A stretch of DNA of 64,000 nt from Candidatus Promineofilum glycogenicum (GTDB lineage Bacteria; Chloroflexota; Anaerolineae; Promineifilales; Promineifilaceae), in NCBI GenBank assembly GCA_016707605.1, contig JADJHJ010000012.1, forward strand, positions 124,001 to 188,000, written 5' to 3'. Within the stretch, counting starts at the first letter, position 1; every line of letters begins with the position of its first letter. Position numbers and translations under genes: made by a program. Under the pieces are notes generated by a model that was not told the origin of the DNA, did no database searches, and worked only from the letters and a program-made list of their open reading frames with translations. Below are positions 53,336 to 62,141 of the stretch, one piece after another.

Positions 53336-53941
53336 ATGAGACGAGCACATCACGTTGGCGGCGACCGCCGCGTGCGCCGCACCCGCGCCGCGCTGAGCGA
53401 GGCGATCCTGTCGCTGCTGCTGGAGCGGCCTTACGAGACGATCACCATCCAGGAGATCGCGGAGCGGGCCGACCTGAACCGGGCGACGTTCTACCTCCAC
53501 TACGGCAGCAAGGAAGAGTTGTTGCTGGCGGCGCTGGAGGAGCAGTTCGACTCGCTGGTGGCCGAGGGGCCAAGCGCGTCGCCGGAGCAGCCGATCTGGG
53601 GCATCGAAGAGGACATCCAGCAGACGCTCGACTATGTGGCCGAGCACGCCGCGCTCTACAAGGTGCTGCTGAGCGAACGCGGCACGGCCTACCTGATGAA
53701 CCGCATCGTGGACTACATCGCCGCCCACTCCGAGAGTGAATTGCGCGCCTCGCTGCCGCCCGGCGCGCCGACAGTCGCGCCCTTGCCGCTCATCGCCCGC
53801 CACTTCGCCGGGTCGTTCTTCGCCCTGCTGGTGTGGTGGATTCAGAACGACATGCCCCAACCGGCGGCGGAGATGGCCGAGGTGATCAAGAACCTGTGTG
53901 TCGGGGGGTTGCGCTGGGGGATTGGGTTGGACCAAAGCTGA
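53336..53941 (+). CDS. TetR/AcrR family transcriptional regulator
   Basis: A 201-aa TetR-type repressor. The N-terminal HTH domain (about 15-60) contains RTRAALSEAILSLLLERPYE, IQEIAERADLNRATFYLHYGSKEELL; the C-terminal helical ligand domain is similar to TetR_C_7-like regulators. Start chosen for GGAGG at 9 nt. It is divergent from the P450 gene, with paired inverted half sites between, so it probably controls that gene and itself. Confidence 0.9.
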   Translation: MRRAHHVGGDRRVRRTRAALSEAILSLLLERPYETITIQEIAERADLNRATFYLHYGSKEELLLAALEEQFDSLVAEGPSASPEQPIWGIEEDIQQTLDYVAEHAALYKVLLSERGTAYLMNRIVDYIAAHSESELRASLPPGAPTVAPLPLIARHFAGSFFALLVWWIQNDMPQPAAEMAEVIKNLCVGGLRWGIGLDQS

Positions 53942-53977
53942 AAGTGGGGGGCGCGCCACGTCCAGTCTGTCCTATGG

Positions 53978-53983
53978 TATAAT
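53978..53983 (+). promoter_or_regulatory. -10 box TATAAT for the Uma2 gene
   Basis: TATAAT lies 46 nt upstream of the ATG at 54030; the leader contains a GGAGG ribosome binding site. The preceding CCTATGG is shared with the box at 55931. Confidence 0.55.
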
Positions 53984-54029
53984 GAGCGCGAGACGGCTAT
54001 CGACCTCGCAACCGCAGTTGGAGGCAACT

Positions 54030-54620
54030 ATGGTGACGTTGGACAAAGCGGTATCAGTCACCTATCAATGGCCGGCGCAGGGCGCGTGGACTTATGAGGA
54101 CTACGCCCGGCTGCCGGATGACGGCTGGCGCTATGAGATTATTGGAGGGGAGCTACATATGAGTCCGGCGCCGAACGGGGAGCATCAGAGTATTGTTGCC
54201 GCGCTGGTTCACTTGCTGCGGGAGTATGTGCGCCGGCATGAGTTGGGGCGGGTGCTGCTCGCGCCGATTGACGTCATACTGCCTGATTTGGCCTCGCCGG
54301 TTCAGCCGGACGTGGTGGTCATCCTGAAAGCCAACCTGGGCATTATCCAGCAGCGGGTGGAGGGTGTGCTCGATCTGGTCATCGAGGTGCTGTCACCGGC
54401 CACCGCCCGCCATGATCGCACCACCAAGTACCAGCTCTACGCCGAGGCGGGTGTCAGCGAATACTGGATCATCGACCCGGCGGCGAAGGCGGCCGGCATC
54501 TACGTGCGCCGCGGCAACGGCTTTGTGCCCCTGGGCCACTACGAACGCGGTGGGGAGATTCACTCCGAACTGCTGCCGGCGCTGCGCCTGCCCTTTGACG
54601 AGCTTCTAGCCGACGCCTGA
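54030..54620 (+). CDS. Uma2 family (DUF820) restriction endonuclease-fold protein
   Basis: A 196-aa Uma2 protein with the PD-(D/E)xK fold. Landmarks are YEIIGGELHMSPAP, VQPDVVVI, and LVIEVLSPATARHDRTTKYQLYAEAGVSEYWIIDP. These proteins are abundant in Chloroflexota and Cyanobacteria; their role is unknown, with transposon-linked or defence roles proposed. Single gene with its own promoter. Confidence 0.9.
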   Translation: MVTLDKAVSVTYQWPAQGAWTYEDYARLPDDGWRYEIIGGELHMSPAPNGEHQSIVAALVHLLREYVRRHELGRVLLAPIDVILPDLASPVQPDVVVILKANLGIIQQRVEGVLDLVIEVLSPATARHDRTTKYQLYAEAGVSEYWIIDPAAKAAGIYVRRGNGFVPLGHYERGGEIHSELLPALRLPFDELLADA

Positions 54621-54718
54621 GCTAGCTTGCCTGACCCGGTATCCGTCCGGGCTGTTGACAACCCCTCACGGCAAGATGCATACTGCTGTTATCTTCGCTT
54701 AGCACAAGGAGCCACACT

Positions 54719-55198
54719 ATGTTGCAAGAACGCTTCAGCGACGTCACCATCACCGATCTGCCGCCGCTGCGGGTGGCCTGTTTCCGCGCCATCAGCCGCA
54801 CGCCGGAGGACGACGCCCTGCGAGTGCTGACGCGCTGGGCCGTTGGGGCAGGCTTTAACGAACTGCCGCGCAGCTTTGGCTTTGACGTGGAGGTGTCGCC
54901 GCGCCAGGCCGACGCCGGATTGCGGGGCTACGAGGTGTGGCTGGTCGTGCCGGAGGGCGTGGAGGAGTCGAAGCCGGTCACCATCCACGACTTTGCCGGC
55001 GGCCGCTATGCCACGCTGACCATCCACCACCCGTTTGATGATCCCTTTGCCATCATCCCGGCCGGCTGGCACGCGCTGCACGAGTGGGTCACCGCCCGTC
55101 GCCTGGCGCCCCTGGGCGAACCGCCGTACCTGGAAGAAGTGGTTGCCGGCGAGGGTGGGCAGGACATGATCCTGTATCACCCGGTACGCCCCGTGTAG
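54719..55198 (+). CDS. GyrI-like / AraC effector-binding domain protein
   Basis: A 159-aa stand-alone effector-binding (SOUL/GyrI-like) domain, with PPLRVACFRAISRTPED at the start and GYEVWLVVPEGVEESKPVTIHDFAGGRYATLTIHHP in the core. Such domains bind small hydrophobic ligands. It lacks a DNA-binding domain. AAGGAG ribosome binding site 9 nt upstream. Confidence 0.82.
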   Translation: MLQERFSDVTITDLPPLRVACFRAISRTPEDDALRVLTRWAVGAGFNELPRSFGFDVEVSPRQADAGLRGYEVWLVVPEGVEESKPVTIHDFAGGRYATLTIHHPFDDPFAIIPAGWHALHEWVTARRLAPLGEPPYLEEVVAGEGGQDMILYHPVRPV

Positions 55199-55286
55199 GT
55201 GTAACCGGGCCTGGTGCTCGAATTAGTGGCATGAGGCTTGCCTTGCGTCACTCTGGAGCTGCTACGCGAGGTGACGCCAGCAATCC

Positions 55287-55358
55287 AGACCTGACAGGTG
55301 GGTGGCTACCAGCACCTCAGTAATTACAGGCTCGCTTGGCCGCCCACCTGTCAGGTCT
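55287..55358. repeat. CAGACCTGACAGGTGG hairpin element
   Basis: AGACCTGACAGGTGGGTGGC and the near-complementary right arm GCCGCCCACCTGTCAGGTCT, with a 32-nt loop. Same family as 27833-27907 and 62142-62185. Confidence 0.8.
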
Positions 55359-55384
55359 TTGTCATCCTTGTTTCATTTCTGAGG

Positions 55385-55390
55385 TATCAT
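55385..55390 (+). promoter_or_regulatory. Probable -10 (TATCAT), leaderless
   Basis: TATCAT ends 7 nt before the ATG at 55398; no Shine-Dalgarno is present. A TTGTCA lies upstream but with over-long spacing (20 nt). Confidence 0.4.
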
Positions 55391-55397
55391 CCGCCCT

Positions 55398-55808
55398 ATG
55401 AGCGATCCACAGGGCGAAACCATTCACCACATTCTGACTAACTTCCACACCGTGGCCGTCGTCGGCTTCAGCGACCGCGACCGGCGGGCGGCGGCCTTCT
55501 ACGCCCCGGCCTATCTGAAGGGCAAAGGCTACACCGTCATCCCCGTCAACCCGCGCCTGACGATGGGCCTCAACCGCCCGGCCTACCCGTCGCTGGCCGA
55601 CGTGCCAACGCCTATCGACGTGGCCCTCATCTATCAGGCGTCGGAGCGCGTCGGGCCGTTCGTCGACCAGGCCATCGCTGCCGGAGCCAAAGCCGTCTGG
55701 CTGCCCATCGGCGTCGTGGACGAAGCGGCGGCCGAGCGGGCGCGGGCAGCCGGGCTGCTGGTGGTGATGGATCGGTGCATGATGGTGGAGCATAAGCATA
55801 TGGAGTAA
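55398..55808 (+). CDS. CoA-binding domain protein (YccU-like)
   Basis: A 136-aa single-domain Rossmann protein. The N terminus VAVVGFSDRDRRAAAFYAPAYLKGKGYTVIPVNP is the CoA-binding fold, and AVWLPIGVVDEAAAERARAAGLLVVMDRCMMVEHK is the conserved end. The function is unknown. Probable leaderless mRNA. Confidence 0.9.
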   Translation: MSDPQGETIHHILTNFHTVAVVGFSDRDRRAAAFYAPAYLKGKGYTVIPVNPRLTMGLNRPAYPSLADVPTPIDVALIYQASERVGPFVDQAIAAGAKAVWLPIGVVDEAAAERARAAGLLVVMDRCMMVEHKHME

Positions 55809-55930
55809 GGCAGGTGCGCGTTAGCTGCCGCTCCAAGCCACCTATGGATATGGGTTCAGGTGTGGATTTATGAGGGCAGGTTGTGACTAGCTTCGGGACT
55901 GGACTACTGCTAAACAGTAACTGCCTATGG

Positions 55931-55936
55931 TATAAT
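55931..55936 (+). promoter_or_regulatory. -10 box TATAAT for the DUF433 pair
   Basis: TATAAT (within CCTATGGTATAATG) lies 50 nt upstream of the DUF433 start, which has GAGGAA 8 nt before it. Confidence 0.55.
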
Positions 55937-55986
55937 GTGGGGCAATTCCAATCCTCTAAATCCACGTTTCATTTGAGGAAATGGTC

Positions 55987-56289
55987 ATGACAGTTACTGC
56001 TACACTTGATGGATTGATTGTCAGCGATCTAAAAATAAACGGCGGGCGACCGGTAATCGCCGGGACAGCCACTTCGGTGCGGGCTATTGCAAGCCTTTAT
56101 AAACTTGGTCTTACTCCTGAAGAGATAACCGGCGAACTTCCTCTGAGTCTGACACAAGTGTATGCCGCGCTAACCTATTATCATATGTACACTGAGGAAG
56201 TCGAGGCCGATCTAGAAGCCAATTCTGAAGAACGACTGATGGCCAGATACGGCAACTCTATCAATGACCCGAATTCGCCTCTACGTTGA
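55987..56289 (+). CDS. DUF433 protein, probable antitoxin
   Basis: A 100-aa DUF433 protein (LKINGGRPVIAGTATSVRAI, then GLTPEEITGELPLSLTQVYAALTYYH), a winged-helix-like DNA-binding family usually paired with DUF5615 toxins. It overlaps the next gene by 26 nt. The region is clearly less GC-rich than its surroundings, which suggests recent acquisition. Start chosen by the GAGGAA spacing. Confidence 0.85.
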   Translation: MTVTATLDGLIVSDLKINGGRPVIAGTATSVRAIASLYKLGLTPEEITGELPLSLTQVYAALTYYHMYTEEVEADLEANSEERLMARYGNSINDPNSPLR

Positions 56290-56620
56290 TGAAGATTTTC
56301 AGCGGCAGGGGCTTGTTCGAGCGATACGAGCCCGTGGCTATGATATTGTCACGACTCTCGAAGTTGCCAGAACAGGGATGCCCGACACCGACCAACTGGT
56401 CTATGCTACCGAAAATGACCGCACGCTCATTACGTTCAACGCACAGGACTTTGGGCCACTCCACCGTGACTATCTGATCAACGGCAAATCTCATTCGGGC
56501 ATCATCGTCTCCAACCAATTAGAGACAGGTGTATTGGTACGCCGCCTTCTCCGGTTGTTACAAACTCGTTCGGCGGAGGATATGGTCAATTGGTTAGAGT
56601 TCTTGAGTAACTGGCGCTAG
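56264..56620 (+). CDS. DUF5615 PIN-like protein, probable toxin
   Basis: A 118-aa PIN-like protein: RIRLYVDEDFQRQGLVRAIRARGYD (first acidic residue VDED), then TFNAQDFGPLHRDY with the second acidic cluster. PIN-like nucleases act on RNA. It overlaps the DUF433 gene, as is usual for this toxin-antitoxin type; activity here is inference. Confidence 0.85.
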   Translation: MTRIRLYVDEDFQRQGLVRAIRARGYDIVTTLEVARTGMPDTDQLVYATENDRTLITFNAQDFGPLHRDYLINGKSHSGIIVSNQLETGVLVRRLLRLLQTRSAEDMVNWLEFLSNWR

Positions 56621-56639
56621 TTGCGTAGATTGTATTCCA

Positions 56640-59267
56640 TTACACCTCGCTCTCGGCCCAGACGGTCATCTTGCGCACCTGCTCCGCCAACGACTCCGAC
56701 GTCAGCGTACTGGCCTGCAACCGCTCGACCAGCAGCGGGAAGCACAGCGGCGACGGCCGCAGCAGGTCTTTGATTACCACGCGCTGTGCCGTTAGTTCGG
56801 CCAGCGTCCGTTGCAGCCGGCTTTGCTCCAACTGGCGGCTGAGCACCTCGCGGTGGGCCTGAACCAGCAGCAGATTGCCGGCGTCGTACTTGCGGAAAAC
56901 TTCGTATAGCATACTGGACGAGGCCTGCAAGTGGCGCGCCTTCTGCGGCCGGCCGGGGAAGCCCTGGAACACCAGCCCGGCCACGCGGGCGATCTCGCGG
57001 AACTGGCGCTGGGCCATCTCGCTCTCGTTCAGCCCGGCGATGATGTCGTCCAGCAGGTTGTCGGTGCTCAACAGGGCACTCACGTCCAGTTCGGCGAAGG
57101 CGTCGCGCTCCGGGGCCAGCAGCTCGAAGCCGTAGTCGTTGGCCGTCAGGGTGAAGGTGATCGGCCGCGCCCGGGACAGGCGATAGGCGGCCAGCGCGGC
57201 CAACCCCTGATGCACCAGCTTGCCGGCGAACGGGTAGACGAACAGGTGGCTGTAGCGCGTGCGCCCCTCGCGGGTGGCCAGCCGCTCGACCAGCAGCTCG
57301 TCCGCGCCGGGCACGGCCGACCACTTGCCCTGTAGCTCCAGCACCGGCCGCACGGCGACCATCTCCGGCCCGTCGTAGACGCCGTCGCGGGCCTCGGCCA
57401 GCTTGCGCCGCACGGCCGCGCCCAACTCCGGCGAGATGGGCAGGCTGGTTCCCGTCCAGGCGGGGATGACCCCTTTCAGCCGGTTGGCCGGCTTGACATA
57501 AGCCGTCAGGTCGCGCACGCGCAGGAACTCCAGCTTCTTGCCGGCGAAGACGAAGGTGTTGCCCGGCTTCAGGCGGCTAATGAACGACTCTTGGATGTTG
57601 CCCAGGTGGGTGCCGTTCTGATACTTGACGGCGATGGACGACTCGCCGACGATGGTGCCGACCGACAGGCGATGGCGGGTGGCGATCCCCTTCTCCGTCA
57701 CGCGATAGAGGCCATCGACGGGCGTCACGCGACGATACTCCGGGTAGGCCCCCAGCGCCTCGCCCCCCTGCACGACGAAATCCAATGCCCAGTGCCACTC
57801 GGCGTCGCTCAGGTCGCGGTAGGCGTAGGCCGTGCGCACCTCGGCCAGCATCGCGTCGGCGTCGAAGCCGCTGCCCAGGGCGACGGTGACGAGGTGTTGC
57901 ACCAGCACGTCCAACGGGCGCTCCAGCGGTTCGCGCCCCTCCAGCCGCCCGGCGCGCAGGGCATCGCGGGCGGCGGCGGCCTCCACTAGCTCGAAGGCGT
58001 GGGCGGGCACGCAGGTCACGCGGCTGGTCGCGCCGGGCTGGTGGCCGCTGCGGCCGGCGCGTTGCAGCAGCCGGGCCACGCCCTTGGGGCTGCCCACCTG
58101 CAACACACGATCCACGGGCGAGAAGTCCACGCCCAGGTCGAGCGACGAGGTGGCCACGACGCAGCGCAGCGCCCCGGCGCGCAGGCCATCCTCCACCCAG
58201 CGGCGGGCGTCGGCCGACAGCGAGCCGTGGTGCAGGGCGATCTCCCCGGCCCACTCCGGCCGCTCGGCCAGCAGGGCCTGATACCACGTCTCGGCCTGGT
58301 TGCGGGTGTTGGTGAAGACGAGGGCCGAGCGCCCCTCTTCGACGGCCGCGGCCACGGCGGGCAACATCTTCAGCCCCATGTGCCCGGCCCAGGGGAAGCG
58401 CTCGACGCGCTCCGGGATGAGCGTGTCGATGACGATCGCCTTCGGCACGTGCCCCTGCACCAGAATGCCAGAGGGGTTATCCGCAGATTGGGCAGATTTG
58501 GCAGATTCAAGAGAAGAGAGTTGGGCCGAATCTGTAGATGACTGGGGGGCGAACGCATCGTCAGTAGTTCGGTTAGGTTGTTCTTTTCTTAAATCTGCCG
58601 AATCTGCCCAATCTGCGGATAACTCCGCTTCCACTCCCAGCAGGGCGGCCAGGGCGGTGTCGAGGTTGCCCAGGGTGGCCGACAGCCCCCAGGTGCGCAG
58701 GCCGGGACACTGGCGGCGCAGGCGGGCCAGGCAAAGCTCCGTCTGCACCCCGCGCTTGTTGCCCATCAGCTCGTGCCACTCATCGACGACGACGCAGCGC
58801 AGGTCGGCAAAGAGGTGGTCAGCGTTGGGCTGGGTCAGCAGCAGGGAGAGGCTTTCGGGGGTGGTGATGAGCGCGGTGGGCGGGCGGGCCAGTTGGCGGG
58901 CGCGGGCGGCCGAGGCGGTGTCACCGGTGCGACGGTCGACGGTCCAAGGCAGGCCAAGCTCATCCACGACTTCGCGTAGCGACCGTTCAGTATCGGCGGC
59001 CAGGGCGCGCATAGGAGTGAGCCAGAGGACGCGCAGGGGAACGGCGACACTTCGTCGCCGTTCCCCTGCGCGTCCGCCTTCAGCCATCCACTCCAGGATC
59101 GGCCCCCACCACGCCGCCTGCGTCTTGCCCGTGCCCGTGGCGGCGTGGACGAGGCCGCTACGGCCGTCCAGGTAGGCGCGCCACACCTGGCGCTGGAACG
59201 GGAAGGGCGACCAGCTGCGGGCAGCGAACCAGACGTCGGCGGCGGCAATATCAATCGGCGGCATCAT
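56640..59267 (-). CDS. Lhr-type DEAD/DEAH helicase (ligase-associated class)
   Basis: An 875-aa superfamily 2 helicase. Walker A ATGTGKT (residues 43-49), DEWH box, motif III SATLGNL, VFTNTRNQAETW, ATSSLDLGVDF and QRAGRSGHQ are all present, followed by the Lhr winged-helix and beta-barrel region ending near RKMTVWAESEV. Family members unwind DNA or RNA:DNA in repair. About 45 residues (215-263), rich in Ser/Ala/Asp, are encoded by an in-frame GCAGATTGGGCAGATT inverted repeat (58478-58623). A second hairpin, about 59034-59068, encodes RRRSVAVP. Both lie at positions where other Lhr proteins have short loops. Confidence 0.9.
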   Translation of the reverse strand: MMPPIDIAAADVWFAARSWSPFPFQRQVWRAYLDGRSGLVHAATGTGKTQAAWWGPILEWMAEGGRAGERRRSVAVPLRVLWLTPMRALAADTERSLREVVDELGLPWTVDRRTGDTASAARARQLARPPTALITTPESLSLLLTQPNADHLFADLRCVVVDEWHELMGNKRGVQTELCLARLRRQCPGLRTWGLSATLGNLDTALAALLGVEAELSADWADSADLRKEQPNRTTDDAFAPQSSTDSAQLSSLESAKSAQSADNPSGILVQGHVPKAIVIDTLIPERVERFPWAGHMGLKMLPAVAAAVEEGRSALVFTNTRNQAETWYQALLAERPEWAGEIALHHGSLSADARRWVEDGLRAGALRCVVATSSLDLGVDFSPVDRVLQVGSPKGVARLLQRAGRSGHQPGATSRVTCVPAHAFELVEAAAARDALRAGRLEGREPLERPLDVLVQHLVTVALGSGFDADAMLAEVRTAYAYRDLSDAEWHWALDFVVQGGEALGAYPEYRRVTPVDGLYRVTEKGIATRHRLSVGTIVGESSIAVKYQNGTHLGNIQESFISRLKPGNTFVFAGKKLEFLRVRDLTAYVKPANRLKGVIPAWTGTSLPISPELGAAVRRKLAEARDGVYDGPEMVAVRPVLELQGKWSAVPGADELLVERLATREGRTRYSHLFVYPFAGKLVHQGLAALAAYRLSRARPITFTLTANDYGFELLAPERDAFAELDVSALLSTDNLLDDIIAGLNESEMAQRQFREIARVAGLVFQGFPGRPQKARHLQASSSMLYEVFRKYDAGNLLLVQAHREVLSRQLEQSRLQRTLAELTAQRVVIKDLLRPSPLCFPLLVERLQASTLTSESLAEQVRKMTVWAESEV
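58478..58623. repeat. GCAGATT inverted repeat inside the helicase gene
   Basis: TTATCCGCAGATTGGGCAG on the left and AATCTGCCCAATCTGCGGAT on the right, with about 105 bp between. It is open in the coding direction with no frame change. Intergenic members of the family lie at 23118, 26821, 26960 and 39407. Confidence 0.85.
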
Positions 59268-59750
59268 GGCGGCGATTGTATGCCGAATCGCGCCGTATGG
59301 GGAAGTGATGGCGTCAGGGGAGCAAGCCCTGCTGGACGGGCGGAATGGCCAATGGAAAATCGCGTCATTTGTCTTGCCCGATATTGCCCCAGAACGGGTG
59401 TTATTCGCTACCTCCCCCTATTGCCAAGTGACGGCCGAAACTTTATACTGTGACCTAGCAATTTCATCGTGCGGAATTGCCCGATCCTCAGCGTAAATTG
59501 TCACTGGCTGAGGATTCATAATTCATCCACTTGGGCTGAGCAACGGTACTCTCTGCTGTTCAGAAACGCGACACGACAGCGCGGCGCGCGGGTGAATGGT
59601 TACTCACGGAGTCGAGCCAGGAGCACATCTATCGGCGTGCGAGCGCGGCGGCTATGCTTGTCATGGGCATGGTCTGGCCGCGTCGTGGGCGCTCAGTAAT
59701 CATTTGTCTGAGCGCGTTAGTGGCGGAACCAATTTGAACGTGGAGGTACG
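59268..59750. other. Intergenic stretch without a recognisable gene
   Basis: 483 bp, less GC-rich than its surroundings. A short plus-strand open frame (59266-59496, 76 aa) has no recognisable domain, and its start overlaps the helicase start. Nothing else is supported except a GGAGG ribosome binding site for the next gene at about 59740. Confidence 0.55.
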
Positions 59751-60845
59751 ATGAGTAGCTACTTTATTCGGCAAAAGGGTTCGGCGTTTGTGGTCATTGC
59801 CCTGCTTCTCCTGTTCGCCGCGGCCTGCGTCACCGACCCCGGCGCGGTGCTGATCTCGCTGCAGAAAGCGGGCACGACGGATGACGGGCTGGCTTACGGG
59901 CCCGAGGACATCATTGCCATCACCGACGAAGGCAGCGGCCCGGAATGGTTCACCTTCTTCGACGGCAGCGAACACGGCCTGACACCCAAGCATGCCCTCA
60001 ACGCCTTCAGCTTCAACGAAGAGATGTGGGTTGGCGACGTTGCCCCTGCCGGCCCCATCAGCCAGGAAGACCTATTGGACATCCCCGAACTGTACCTGAC
60101 CTTCCGGCCCACTTCGATCCACGTCCCCGGCATTCCCGGCCGCATCACCGGCAACGACGTCATCAAGTACACCGAGACCGATCCCAACGACGTGGGCACG
60201 TTTGAGGTGCTGTTCGACGGCTCCGACGTGGGCCTGACGACGGCCATGGAGCGCATTGACGGCCTGGGCTTCTGGGCGCCGGAGACGCTGCCCGAGCCGG
60301 AGTACAGCGAAACCTGCCCGGCCGGCATCTTCTTCATCACCACCCAGGGCGTTTACCGCGTGCCCGGCGCTGAGGGCGGCCAGATCGTCGGCAGCGGCTT
60401 CGACGTCCTGCTGTTCTGCGCTACCAACACCGGCACGGACACGGCCGGCTTCTGGTATCGCGTCTTCAACAACCGCGACTATAACTTCTTCGTTCCCGGC
60501 CGCGCCAGCACCAGCCTGGACGTACTGGGCTTCGAGTTGCAGCTCATGGCCGCCCCAGTCCCCGGCGGCCCACCGTCGTTGGCTCCGGAGCCGGATTTGG
60601 CCGCGGGCATCGACTTCCTGTTCACGCCACGCGAGGAGTTCTCCATCACCGGCTATCCTTACACCTTCGAGACGTCCAACGTCTACGAAATCGACTCCAT
60701 CACCAACTGGCCCGGTATCGATTTCTACGACTCGTGGGCTGACTTCAACGCCGGCGAGGACTACTACTCCAATACAACCTTCCCGCCGGTCAACGGGCTC
60801 GTGCAGAGCATCTCCATCTGGGACTACCCGTTCCCGGCTCCGTAG
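59751..60845 (+). CDS. Secreted lipoprotein with FDGSDxGLT repeats, paralogue A
   Basis: A 364-aa protein with signal and lipobox LLLFAAAC. Two copies of a repeat unit are visible: WFTFFDGSEHGLTPKHALNAF and FEVLFDGSDVGLTTAMERIDGL. A third segment, PAGIFFITTQGVYRVPG, with LLFCATNTGTDTAGFWYRVF aligns with paralogue B. Strong GGAGG ribosome binding site. The function is unknown; such repeats occur in other secreted proteins of unknown function. A perfect hairpin terminator follows. Confidence 0.75.
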   Translation: MSSYFIRQKGSAFVVIALLLLFAAACVTDPGAVLISLQKAGTTDDGLAYGPEDIIAITDEGSGPEWFTFFDGSEHGLTPKHALNAFSFNEEMWVGDVAPAGPISQEDLLDIPELYLTFRPTSIHVPGIPGRITGNDVIKYTETDPNDVGTFEVLFDGSDVGLTTAMERIDGLGFWAPETLPEPEYSETCPAGIFFITTQGVYRVPGAEGGQIVGSGFDVLLFCATNTGTDTAGFWYRVFNNRDYNFFVPGRASTSLDVLGFELQLMAAPVPGGPPSLAPEPDLAAGIDFLFTPREEFSITGYPYTFETSNVYEIDSITNWPGIDFYDSWADFNAGEDYYSNTTFPPVNGLVQSISIWDYPFPAP

Positions 60846-60888
60846 CGACACCCCGGCTGCGCTTGGCGACCGGCCAGGCCTAAGAAGA

Positions 60889-60933
60889 GTGGCCCGCTGC
60901 TGACGCGAATCCGCGTCAGCAGCGGGCCACTTT
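60889..60933 (+). terminator. Rho-independent terminator
   Basis: GTGGCCCGCTGCTGACGCG, AATC, then the exact complement followed by TTT. The 19-bp perfect stem lies 44 bp after the stop of paralogue A. Confidence 0.85.
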
Positions 60934-61108
60934 GCTATTGGCGATTGCCCCGGCGAGTTACTTGCGCCGCCGGCAAAATTGACTATGATCCTAGGTGTAT
61001 CGTCGGTGGGCGGTTCTTCAGGGGCAGAAGGTCAGGGAGCAAGCTGGGTGGCAACGGAAGTTGCTGTCCAAGGCCATAAACTGTTATCTATGTACCAGGA
61101 GAACAATG

Positions 61109-62110
61109 ATGCACCCACTTTTCAAACGCGCGCTACTACCCCTCACTCTGCTGCTGCTCTTCACTCTGACCCTCGGTGCGGCGGTCGTGGCCGCCCAGAC
61201 GCTTGACTACAACTACCTCTTCGTCAGCACCCGCGCCGCCGGCGTGACCGAAGACGACCTGGCCTATGAGCGCGGCGACATCATCGGCGCGCAGGGCATT
61301 GGCGGAGCGTGGTTCATGGTCTTCGACGCCGCCGACAACGGCCTGACCGCCGGGCAAGACGTCAACGCCTTCGACCTGACGCCGCCGCCGCTGAACGGCA
61401 ACGCCGCGGCCGTCCCCGGCCCCATCTACCTATCCTTCAGCCAGCCGCGCGTGCGCGTGCCCGGCGTCCCCGGTTGGGTGATGACCAATGACGCCGTGGT
61501 GTTCGAGGAGGTGTCGAACGGCAACGCGCCCGAAGACAACTACGCGCTGTTCTTTGACGGCTCCGACGTCGGCCTGACGACGCGCAGCGAGCAGATCGAT
61601 AGCCTGTCGGTCTGGTTGCCGGATGAGTTAGGGCCGGCGGCTGTGGCCGTGCCCGGCGATTGCACCGCCGGCCTGGTGTTCATCAGCACGGCGGCCAACT
61701 ACCGCGTGCCGGCGGCCGGAGGCGGCTCCATGACCGGCCGCGGCGGCGACATCCTGGCCTTCTGCGCCACCAACCTCGGCCCAGACACGGCCGGCTTCTG
61801 GTTCAAGGCCTACGACGCCCAGGCGGCCGGGTTTGCCCCGCTGCGCGCTCCGCGCAACGTCAGCGTCAACGACTTCAGCTATGATGGCGACTGGGACGTG
61901 ACGTTCAACTTCACCAGTTTCACTAACTTCACCGTCGGCTCGTTCCACGGCACGGCCAACACTGTCTACCTCTATGACACCGCCGCCGGCGGCGTCGTCG
62001 GGCCGGTGGTCGAGCTGAACGTGGACTACCCGATGCTCAACGGTGTGGCCGATGGGCTGGTGATCGATCGCTACGTGCAGCAGTGCCGCGCCGTCGGCCC
62101 GAACTGCTAG
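61109..62110 (+). CDS. Secreted protein with FDGSDxGLT repeats, paralogue B
   Basis: A 333-aa protein with a cleavable signal peptide (LLPLTLLLLFTLTLGAAVVA-AQ, no lipobox). It shares both repeat units with paralogue A (WFMVFDAADNGLTAGQDVNAF; YALFFDGSDVGLTTRSEQIDSL) and the segment DILAFCATNLGPDTAGFWFKAY. A tandem duplication with different anchoring is likely. AGGAG ribosome binding site at 61097; the ATG at 61106 is an alternative. Confidence 0.75.
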   Translation: MHPLFKRALLPLTLLLLFTLTLGAAVVAAQTLDYNYLFVSTRAAGVTEDDLAYERGDIIGAQGIGGAWFMVFDAADNGLTAGQDVNAFDLTPPPLNGNAAAVPGPIYLSFSQPRVRVPGVPGWVMTNDAVVFEEVSNGNAPEDNYALFFDGSDVGLTTRSEQIDSLSVWLPDELGPAAVAVPGDCTAGLVFISTAANYRVPAAGGGSMTGRGGDILAFCATNLGPDTAGFWFKAYDAQAAGFAPLRAPRNVSVNDFSYDGDWDVTFNFTSFTNFTVGSFHGTANTVYLYDTAAGGVVGPVVELNVDYPMLNGVADGLVIDRYVQQCRAVGPNC

Positions 62111-62141
62111 ACGCAGCCAGGGACGACAGCCTGGGCTAACG

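Noticed and set aside
53336..54620. TetR and Uma2 genes as one operon
   Set aside because: A separate TATAAT at 53978 and a ribosome binding site indicate an independent Uma2 promoter.
59266..59496. 76-codon open frame after the helicase start
   Set aside because: No domain, no ribosome binding site, overlaps the helicase start; kept only as a note in the gap entry.
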